NCBI GenBank assembly: GCA_007115705.1
Contig: QXEO01002102.1
Location: forward strand, 1,382,509 to 1,446,508
Origin: Dactylis glomerata
Lineage: Eukaryota; Streptophyta; Magnoliopsida; Poales; Poaceae
Direction of reading: 5' to 3'
DNA length: 64,000 bases
Below the pieces are notes generated by a model. That model worked only from the letters and a program-made list of their open reading frames with translations, had not been told where the DNA came from and ran no database searches. The position numbers and the translations under genes were made by a program. Numbering within the stretch: position 1 is the stretch's first letter; each line of letters begins with the position of its first letter. Of the stretch, positions 44,960 to 52,514 are shown in pieces.

Positions 44960-47900
44960 ATGCGTACTCATTTTGTACCTCCACATTATCAACGGGACTT
45001 GCTTAAAAAATTAACTCGTTTAGAACAAGGCAAAAATTCTGTACAAGAGTATTATCAAGAGTTACAATCAGGCATGATTCGTTGTGGTATTGTAGAGGAT
45101 AATGAAGCTATGCTTGCACGTTTCTTTGGTGGTTTAAATAAGGAGATTCAGCATATTTTAGACTACAAGGAGTACAACACTATTACTCGTTTATTTCACC
45201 TTGCTTGCAAAGCTGAACTTGAAGTGCAGGATCGTCAACCATCATGGAGAAGAGCTAATAATTCTGCAGGTCGTACTCCTTCATGGTCTGCGCGCCAATC
45301 AGCTCCACCTTCTCGTGGGGATGCACCAGGTCCTTCCACCTCCAGGTATACCACGCCGACGTCAAGAACGCCACCTGCTCCTGCTCCTGCTCCTTCACCA
45401 TCTGCTGGTCCGACACGGAGTTCTTCTTCCATGGCCTCCACGGGGAAGACTCGCGACATTCAATGTCGCAAATGTTTTGGGTTTGGTCACATCGAAAAAG
45501 AATGCCGAACCAAACATGTGATGGTGGTGCTAGAAGATGGCGAATATGACTCTGCGAGTGATTTTGATGATGATACATTGGCACTTATTGCGGCACGTGA
45601 TGGTGCCAATTCTGATTCTGACAAGGAGATGGAGGTAATGGGAGCTGAGACTGCTGATCAATACAAGAGTTTAGTTGCACAACGTGTCTTGAGTGTGCAA
45701 TTGAGCAAAGCCGAGCATGATCAACGCCACAATTTGTTTCAAACAAGAGGCGTTGTTAAGGAGAGAGCTATCCGAATCATCATTGATGGAGGGAGTTGTA
45801 ACAATCTGGCTAGTATTGACATGGTGGAGAAGCTTGCTCTACCCACACGACAACGACCTCATCCATATTACATTCAATGGTTTGAGAGCTCCCGTAAGCT
45901 CAAGGTAACAAGAACTGCACGCGTGCATTTTACTATTGGTACTTATTCAGATTTTGTTGATTGTGATGTTGTACCTATGCAAGCTTGTTCTTTGTTACTT
46001 GGTAGACCATGGCAATTTGATAGAGAATCTGTACATAATGGTAAAACTAATCAGTATTCTCTTACACATGCTGGCAAGAAAATTGGACTTAAACCCATGA
46101 CTCCGGAACAAATTTTGAAAGATGATCTTGCTAGAGCTAGTAGATTAAAAAATGATAACAAACATAAGAGTGAGAATCAGATTGTTGCTGCAGATTTTGT
46201 ACCCCCTAAGCATTCTTCTAAATCTGATTCTAACCATGCTACTGAAATTCGTTTGAAGAATCCTTGTTTACTTGCTAGCAAATCTGATCTTGCTGAAATT
46301 GATGTCACTATTACTCCATGTTATGCCATTGTTTGCAAAGAAGTTCTGTTTTCATTTGAGGATATGCCTCCTTCTTTGCCACCTACGGTTGCTAACCTTT
46401 TACAGGAATACATGGACGTTTTTCCACAAGATGTTCCACCTGGACTTCCACCTATTCGTGGGATAGAACACCAGATTGATTTGATTCCAGGAGCCTCGCT
46501 GCCCAACCGTGCGCCATATCGCACCAATCCTGAAGAAACAAAAGAGATCCAACGACAAATCCAGAGTTTATTGGACAAAGGTTATATTCGTGAGTCTCTT
46601 AGTCCATGCGCTGTTACTATTATTTTAGTACCTAAGAAAGATGGTTCTTCGCGCATGTGTACTGATTGTCGAGCTATTAATAATATTACCATTCGATATC
46701 GTCACCCTATACCTCGTTTGGATGACATGCTAGATGAGTTGAGTGGTTCTATTATGTTCTCTAAAGTTGATTTGCGTAGTGGTTACCACCAAATTCGTAT
46801 GCAATTAGGAGATGAATGGAAAACAGCTTTTAAAACTAAGTTTGGTTTATATGAGTGGTTAGTAATGCCGTTTGGTTTAACTAATGCACCTAGTACCTTT
46901 ATGAGACTGATGAACGAAGTTTTACGTGCTTTTATTGGTCGTTTTGTGGTGGTATATTTTGATGACATTCTCATATATAGCAAATCTTTAGAGGACCATT
47001 TGGATCATTTACGTGCTGTTTTCAATGCTTTACGTGATGCACGTTTGTATGGTAATCTTGAGAAGTGCACTTTTTGCACAAATAGAGTTGCTTTTCTTGG
47101 TTATGTTGTTACAGAACAGGGAATTGAAGTTGATCCAGCCAAGATTGAAGTGATTGAGAATTGGCCGCAGCCAAAGACGGTCACACAAGTGAGGAGTTTT
47201 CTTGGTCTCGCTGGGTTTTATAGGCGCTTTGTCAAAGATTTTGGTTCTATTGCTGCGCCATTGAATGAGCTCACAAAGAAGGATGTGCCCTTTGTTTGGG
47301 GCGATGCACAACAAGAGGCCTTCATGATACTGAAAGATAAGTTAACACATGCTCCATTACTCCAACTTCCTGATTTTAATAAGACGTTTGAACTTGAATG
47401 TGATGCTAGTGGAATTGGTTTGGGAGGTGTGTTATTACAAGAGGGCAAACCTGTAGCATATTTTAGTGAAAAATTGAGTGGGCCTAGTCTGAACTATTCT
47501 ACTTATGATAAAGAATTATATGCGCTGGTTCGGACATTAGAAACTTGGCAACATTATTTATGGCCTAAAGAATTTGTTATACATTCTGATCATGAATCTT
47601 TGAAGCATATTCGTAGTCAAGCAAAACTGAATCGTCGACATGCAAAGTGGGTTGAATTTTTTGAGTCTTTTCCTTATGTTATCAAACACAAAAAGGGTAA
47701 AGATAATGTTATTGCTGATGCTTTGTCGCGCCGCTATACTATGCTATCTCAGCTTGACTTCAAAATTTTTGGGTTGGAAACTATAAAGGAACAATACTTG
47801 CATGATGCTGAATTTAAAGATGTGTTGCAAAATTGTAGAGATGGTAGAACATGGAACAAATTCATCCTTACTGATGGATTTGTGTTCCGTGCTAACAAAC

Positions 47901-49336
47901 TATGCATCCCAGATGGTTCCGTTCGTCTTTTGTTGTTACAGGAGACGCATGGAGGAGGATTAATGGGACACTTTGGTGTCAAGAAGACGGAGGATGTTCT
48001 TGCTGCACACTTCTTTTGGCCACGCATGCGGCGAGATGTTGAGAGATTCGTGGCACGCTGCACTACTTGTCAAAAAGCTAAGTCTCGCCTTAATCCACAT
48101 GGTTTATATATGCCTCTTCCTGTTCCTAGTGTTCCTTGGGAGGATATTTCGATGGACTTTGTTTTGGGATTACCTCGTACACAGAAGGGGAGGGATAGTA
48201 TTTTTGTTGTTGTGGATCGGTTTTCTAAGATGGCACACTTTATTCCTTGTCACAAGACCGATGATGCTGCGCACATTGCTGATTTGTTTTTTCGTGATAT
48301 CGTTTGTTTGCATGGTGTGCCAAATACTATTGTTTCTGACCGTGATACTAAATTTCTTAGCCACTTTTGGAGATGTTTATGGGCTAAGTTGGGGACTAAA
48401 TTGCTGTTTAGTACTACATGTCATCCCCAAACTGATGGACAAACTGAAGTAGTGAATATAACTTTATCTACCATGTTGCGGGCTGTTTTAAAGAACTTAA
48501 AATTGTGGGAAGAGTGTTTACCTCATATTGAATTTGCTTATAATCGTTCGCTGCATTCTACCACAAAGATGAGCCCTTTTCAGATTGTCTATGGTTTTGT
48601 TCCACGTGCACCTATTGATTTGTTGCCTTTACCATCTTCAGTGCAAAATAATTTCGATGCTACACAACGTGCTGATTTGATTTTAAAATTGCATGCAACT
48701 ACTAAAGACAACATCGAACGCATGAATGTTAAGTATAAAGTTGCTGGGGATAGAGGACGAAAGCATGTTGTGTTTGAGGTTGGTGATCTTGTTTGGTTGC
48801 ATTTGCGCAAAGATCATTTTCCTGATTTGCGCAAGTCTAAGTTAATGCCACATGCTGATGGTCCTTTTAAGGTGATAGAGAAAATCAATGATAATGCATA
48901 TAAACTTGAGCTTCCTGCAGATTTTGGTACGGTAAGTCCTACATTTAACATTGCAGATTTAAAGCCTTACTTCGGTGAAGAAGATGAGGTTGCGTCGAGG
49001 ACGACTTCAATTCAAGAAGGGGAGCATGATGAGGACATCCCACCTATTGATACAACCGCTGCACCTACATCGGAACACATACAAGGACCCATCACTCGAG
49101 CTCGTGCCAAGCAACTTAACTATCAGGTACTTTCGTTTCTTGGAACTCTTTCTCACATACATGAGAATATGATGCTGCCTAAATCAGATATGTTTGTTAC
49201 TCTTAGGAATGATGGACCTAGCATGGATGAGAGGGACAAGCATTGGAGTATGATCATACATGGAGATGGCAGCAAGCGTTTGAGGATTGAAGAAGATGCC
49301 ACGAATGGAGATTTCAGAACTTTGAAGCCACCGTAA
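44960..49336 (+). CDS. G3 gag (rest), protease, RT, RNase H, integrase with LTR-encoded tail
   Basis: 1458 codons are open. The order is gag C-half (RTHFVPPHYQRDLLKKLTRL), CCHC knuckle CRKCFGFGHIEKEC (from 45464), protease core IIDGGSCNNLAS (Asp-Gly-Gly rather than Asp-Thr/Ser-Gly), linker EYMDVFPQDVPPGLPPIRG, RT with YFDD at 46955-46966, RNase H (ECDASGIGLGGVLLQ) and the integrase HHCC finger (ARCTTCQKAKS). The D,D,E core (MDFVLGLP, VSDRDTKFLSHF, PQTDGQTEVVN) and the tail follow. The tail crosses the purine tract into the LTR at 49027 and ends FRTLKPP at 49336. A single codon is missing near 48493 relative to G2 (KNLK for KKNLK). Apart from the gag shift it looks recently functional. Confidence 0.88.
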   Translation: MRTHFVPPHYQRDLLKKLTRLEQGKNSVQEYYQELQSGMIRCGIVEDNEAMLARFFGGLNKEIQHILDYKEYNTITRLFHLACKAELEVQDRQPSWRRANNSAGRTPSWSARQSAPPSRGDAPGPSTSRYTTPTSRTPPAPAPAPSPSAGPTRSSSSMASTGKTRDIQCRKCFGFGHIEKECRTKHVMVVLEDGEYDSASDFDDDTLALIAARDGANSDSDKEMEVMGAETADQYKSLVAQRVLSVQLSKAEHDQRHNLFQTRGVVKERAIRIIIDGGSCNNLASIDMVEKLALPTRQRPHPYYIQWFESSRKLKVTRTARVHFTIGTYSDFVDCDVVPMQACSLLLGRPWQFDRESVHNGKTNQYSLTHAGKKIGLKPMTPEQILKDDLARASRLKNDNKHKSENQIVAADFVPPKHSSKSDSNHATEIRLKNPCLLASKSDLAEIDVTITPCYAIVCKEVLFSFEDMPPSLPPTVANLLQEYMDVFPQDVPPGLPPIRGIEHQIDLIPGASLPNRAPYRTNPEETKEIQRQIQSLLDKGYIRESLSPCAVTIILVPKKDGSSRMCTDCRAINNITIRYRHPIPRLDDMLDELSGSIMFSKVDLRSGYHQIRMQLGDEWKTAFKTKFGLYEWLVMPFGLTNAPSTFMRLMNEVLRAFIGRFVVVYFDDILIYSKSLEDHLDHLRAVFNALRDARLYGNLEKCTFCTNRVAFLGYVVTEQGIEVDPAKIEVIENWPQPKTVTQVRSFLGLAGFYRRFVKDFGSIAAPLNELTKKDVPFVWGDAQQEAFMILKDKLTHAPLLQLPDFNKTFELECDASGIGLGGVLLQEGKPVAYFSEKLSGPSLNYSTYDKELYALVRTLETWQHYLWPKEFVIHSDHESLKHIRSQAKLNRRHAKWVEFFESFPYVIKHKKGKDNVIADALSRRYTMLSQLDFKIFGLETIKEQYLHDAEFKDVLQNCRDGRTWNKFILTDGFVFRANKLCIPDGSVRLLLLQETHGGGLMGHFGVKKTEDVLAAHFFWPRMRRDVERFVARCTTCQKAKSRLNPHGLYMPLPVPSVPWEDISMDFVLGLPRTQKGRDSIFVVVDRFSKMAHFIPCHKTDDAAHIADLFFRDIVCLHGVPNTIVSDRDTKFLSHFWRCLWAKLGTKLLFSTTCHPQTDGQTEVVNITLSTMLRAVLKNLKLWEECLPHIEFAYNRSLHSTTKMSPFQIVYGFVPRAPIDLLPLPSSVQNNFDATQRADLILKLHATTKDNIERMNVKYKVAGDRGRKHVVFEVGDLVWLHLRKDHFPDLRKSKLMPHADGPFKVIEKINDNAYKLELPADFGTVSPTFNIADLKPYFGEEDEVASRTTSIQEGEHDEDIPPIDTTAAPTSEHIQGPITRARAKQLNYQVLSFLGTLSHIHENMMLPKSDMFVTLRNDGPSMDERDKHWSMIIHGDGSKRLRIEEDATNGDFRTLKPP

Positions 49337-49950
49337 TGAAGGATGAAGACTTGGATGAAATATACAAAGAACTACTTCATAAATTCGTCCTTAGATAGAT
49401 ATGGTGCTGCGTCACTTTTAGTTTTGGGCCAGGCCCATGTAATTTTCGCAGCAAATAAGACAGCCACTTTTAGGAGTCCGAATTTGAGGAGAAAATGCCT
49501 GTTAGGGTTCCGTTCGACCACCCTACCCATGGCTGGTTGCACCCCTACCTTTTCCTCCTCAAATACCCCCCGTAGCCGTCATTAGAACTCGGATTTTGAT
49601 TAGACTAAAGTTACCATTGCTGCAACTACGAGCTCGACTTTTGAGGCCAATCGCCCAGAAGAAGACCGCCTATTCGGAATCCCACCTTTTGAATAAAGCA
49701 TACATCTTTCAACCGCAATATCTTGATTGCAGTATTAGTTCTTACTTGTTCTTGATTTCAGGTAGGAATTAAGACCCTCGCTGGTCAGGCTGATCGTGCA
49801 TCCGCAAGATCAGTAACTCCCGGAGATTGTCCTAGCGATTGCATTGGCGCATGAGCTTCGCACGTGTAGTCGGATCGTCAAGCACGAACTCCACCCACCA
49901 AATCGACATATCAAAATCTCATCGAAAGATCGTACACCTTTGCCCTATCA
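49027..49950 (+). repeat. 3' LTR of G3
   Basis: TGATGAGG starts after AAGAAGGGGAGCA and the LTR ends CCCTATCA, then CCTTT. The first 310 bp are in the pol frame. Confidence 0.9.
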
Positions 49951-50057
49951 CCTTTGTTTCTTGATATTACATCTCAAACTGTGTGTGCTAGCGTTGATCA
50001 AGGGACTAGCACTGAAAAGCACAGGGATCGTCATCTTTAAAAGATGAGGTCACTACA
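49951..50057 (+). repeat. LTR A, last segment
   Basis: It resumes at the duplicated CCTTT and matches 43677-43761 (GTTTCTTGATAT, ACTGTGTGTGCTAG). It ends GGTCACTACA at 50057, directly before the primer site. Confidence 0.75.
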
Positions 50058-50392
50058 GATGGTATCAGAGCATTGTGTTGCCCTTAGGTTTGTGACCCTA
50101 GGAATGGACAAAAACCCCCATAGAAATATAGGAGTTGCTTTTATTTCTAAGTTAAAAATTTACACTCTCTTTTCCTCGTAAACTCTTCCCTTAGTCATTT
50201 TTGTCTCTACTTCTTTTCATTTCAATTCAAAGACGAAGAGCTCCAACTTCAACACCTCAAAGAACTCCAAGATCCACCCACCTCTATCATCAAAGGAAGC
50301 AAATTGAAGAAGTCTAGAAGAAAAGGTCTAAGCATCAATAGATCTAGGACTTAGAAATTTTACGAAGGATCTTGATAGGACCAACGAATTGC
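50058..50392 (+). mobile_element. Primer site and leader start of the LTR A element
   Basis: TGGTATCAGAGC at 50060-50071 is a full match to the initiator tRNA-Met primer site and proves that LTR A is a 5' LTR in plus orientation. About 320 bp of non-coding leader follow before the sequence changes to a pol end near 50393. The rest of this element is not in the window. Confidence 0.7.
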
Positions 50393-50438
50393 TTTGCAAA
50401 CGATGAGCTACTTGCCCAACTCAAGGAGAAGGAGAAGG
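50393..50438 (+). pseudogene. Scrap of a pol C-terminus with polypurine tract
   Basis: An open stretch encodes NDELLAQLKEKEK, then continues across the LTR start at 50439 as VMWDGLWTPLPQDRQ before a stop. The bases AAGGAGAAGGAGAAGG before 50439 look like a polypurine tract, so the LTR that follows has the upstream context of a 3' LTR. Confidence 0.5.
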
Positions 50439-50708
50439 TGATGTGGGATGGCCTTTGGACACCTCTGCCTCAAGACCGCCAAGTTCCCCACAAGGGCCAA
50501 TGACAAGAGCTCGAGCTAAAGCCCTCCATGATAAGGTGAATTTGCTCCTAAACACTCTTGATCTTGAGCATACGGTGAATGGTTCGCTACCTCATGGCAA
50601 CATCATTTGTGCAGTCCGTTACGAACCATATGGAGAGATGACCAAGGACGAGGAACACGAAGAGGAAGCATGGAAACGCCGGAAGAAGAAGTCGGAGCAA
50701 GCGACGGA

Positions 50709-50824
50709 CCGGCTAAAGCCGGCCCTGACACCGGCTATAGCCGGCCACCGGCTTTAGCCGGCCCCAACACCGGATATAGCCGGCCAGACCGGCTAAAGCC
50801 GGACTTAACACCGGCTAAAGCCGG
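50709..50824. repeat. Six copies of CCGGCTAAAGCCGG-type palindrome in the G4 LTR
   Basis: Units at 50709-50722, 50731-50744, 50748-50761, 50770-50783, 50789-50802 and 50811-50824. Arms CCGGCT/AGCCGG surround AA, TA or TT; one unit has CCGGAT on the left. All lie within 205 bp upstream of the TATA box. Confidence 0.9.
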
Positions 50825-50910
50825 CCTGGCCGAGTCAATGCGCCTTTGGCCTAGAAGCCACCCTTGTAATCTTCCCTAAATTACCAAGTTGCCCCCAGGA
50901 CGTGGCTGCC

Positions 50911-50918
50911 TATTTATA
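50911..50918 (+). promoter_or_regulatory. TATA box of the G4 LTR
   Basis: TATTTATA is followed by TGGCTCTCTCTTCCCC, a C/T-rich start region. It is 87 bp downstream of the palindrome cluster. Confidence 0.55.
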
Positions 50919-51373
50919 TGGCTCTCTCTTCCCCTTTCTAGCTTAGACAAGAATTAAGATAAAACATGGCTTCATGCCCTTTCCCTTAGGGAACTTGCTA
51001 CTAGATCTCAAATCTAGAGTAAACCATCATCCCTCTTTGTTTGGGGTCTCTTCTATTTGGGGAATTCTACCTTGTAGTGGATCTCTTGCATACTTTGTGT
51101 GTAATTCTATCCATTGATTTGGTCTCTTCCCCAAGTGGAATTCTACTCCTAGCAAATCAATCTCTCACAAGGAATTCTACTCTTGGAGTCTCTTCCTTGC
51201 GATTCTATTGAGTTGGTGAATCGGGCCAACGAGGACAACCGGTGTGTATCTTGTGTGTGTGTGTTTGCCTTCGATTTGTTCATCGTGTTCATCATGTTCA
51301 TCCTCGTTTCCCGCCACAAATCTCGTGAATCCGTGAAGATCGGGCCACACCCAAGAGGTCACCCCTCATCATA

Positions 51374-51386
51374 TGGTATCAGCAGC
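51374..51386 (+). other. Primer binding site of G4
   Basis: TGGTATCAGCAGC, two bases after the LTR. It resembles the initiator tRNA-Met site with a slight departure after TGGTATCAG. Confidence 0.65.
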
Positions 51387-52514
51387 TTTTGGTTGCCACG
51401 GATTTACTCTCGTTTGTGATTTCCACCATAAATTTCGAAAATCCAAGAAATAGCCCCAAAATTGCCTCGAATTTTGATCTCGAGATTTGTTGAGTTTTTT
51501 GTGGTTTTGATCCAACGATTTCGTGTCTCAAGTGCTGATCTACCTTCCTTTGCGTTCCCTTAGCCTAATTTTTCCGGATTTGAGGATTTTTGAGCCCAAT
51601 TTCCGCCACCAAAGACGAACTGCTCGTGCGAAATTGTCCGAACCGGCTAAAGCCGGCCTGCGCAACAAATAGCCGGTCTGTCCAGTTTTCTCGAAAAAGA
51701 CCGAACCGGCTAAAGCCGGCCTAGACACCGGCTAAAGCCGGCCACCGGCTATAGCCGGCCAATACACCGGCTAAAGCCGGTGTAGACTGGCACTCGCAGA
51801 TTTCCTTCTTCTTTGCAAACCTCTTTTCTTTTGGTGATCTTACCCTTTGAGAGTGGCTTTCCTAGAGTTGCGAAGCATCGTACACTTGACCCCGAATTGT
51901 GAGAGTGTGTGTTTCAATCTAGCACTACCAAGTTTTGAAGTGGACCAAGAGAAAGAGAAAAGAGATACTCCCAATCAAACAAAAACACAAAGAGAGAAAG
52001 AAAGAGAAATCACACATAGTGTGTGTGTATGCTATCCATAGTCCACAAATACAAAAGAGTCCACACGCTTGTAGCCAAAAGAGAGAGTGAGAAGAGAGGC
52101 AAGTGTGCGAATCTTGTTGCTTCTCCTTTTTGCAACCAAGCCACGGTCTCTCGAGTGTTAGTGCGACATTGAGCGTAGTCGTCGTTAGGACCATTTTTGT
52201 TGTGCTCATTTTTGTCCGTCGCACTAACCCCATCCATCTCCACGTGTGTGTTCTTTTTGATCGCCCTTTTGACATTTGAATTTTTTTGCATCACCTCCAC
52301 ATTCGACAATACACTTCTCTTTTGATCATTTTCGTTTGGCATTGACACTTTTCCTTCCTATCCACTAGATAGCCCTTTGTGTGTGTTCTAACTTGTGCAT
52401 AACGGTTGTCCTTGGGTGTTTTCATCAATTCAATAGTTTTTACGGGACGTGTTTCAAGTGTATTTTCCTCTAACCAACTCACTTTTTCCACCAATTTCTT
52501 TCTCTTTTGTAACC
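51387..52514 (+). other. G4 untranslated leader
   Basis: 1.1 kb between primer site and gag with no convincing gene. It holds the second palindrome cluster (51643-51780), and the remainder is T- and A-rich. Confidence 0.7.
51643..51780. repeat. Five copies of the CCGGCTAAAGCCGG palindrome in the G4 leader
   Basis: Full units at 51643-51656, 51706-51719, 51728-51741, 51745-51758 and 51767-51780, plus a half unit near 51670. Same motif as in the LTR, but here in transcribed leader RNA, where each unit could form a short hairpin. Confidence 0.9.

Larger units (their letters stand above)
40950..49950 (+). mobile_element. Element G3: CRM-like gypsy retrotransposon inserted in LTR A
   Basis: It runs from TGATGAGG at 40950 to CCCTATCA at 49950, flanked by CCTTT at 40945-40949 and 49951-49955. 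LTRs of 925 and 924 bp differ at roughly 14 sites by eye (about 1.5%; about 0.6 million years at 1.3e-8, inference). It is the most complete of the three CRM-like copies, but a fragment of the LTR A family replaces part of its leader and gag carries a frameshifting deletion. Confidence 0.93.
50439..51371 (+). repeat. LTR of G4 with palindrome cluster and TATA box
   Basis: It begins TGATGTGGGATGG and ends CCCCTCATCA. Near its start it encodes GPMTRARAKALHDK and a charged tail (to 50757), the same position as the pol tails in the LTRs of G1-G3, though a one-base shift separates it from the upstream scrap. A palindrome cluster (50709-50824) lies upstream of the TATA box TATTTATA at 50911-50918. 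Confidence 0.8.

Noticed and set aside
50709..51780. CRISPR-like array
   Set aside because: Spacers are too short and irregular, the units are symmetric palindromes, and the context is a eukaryotic retroelement.
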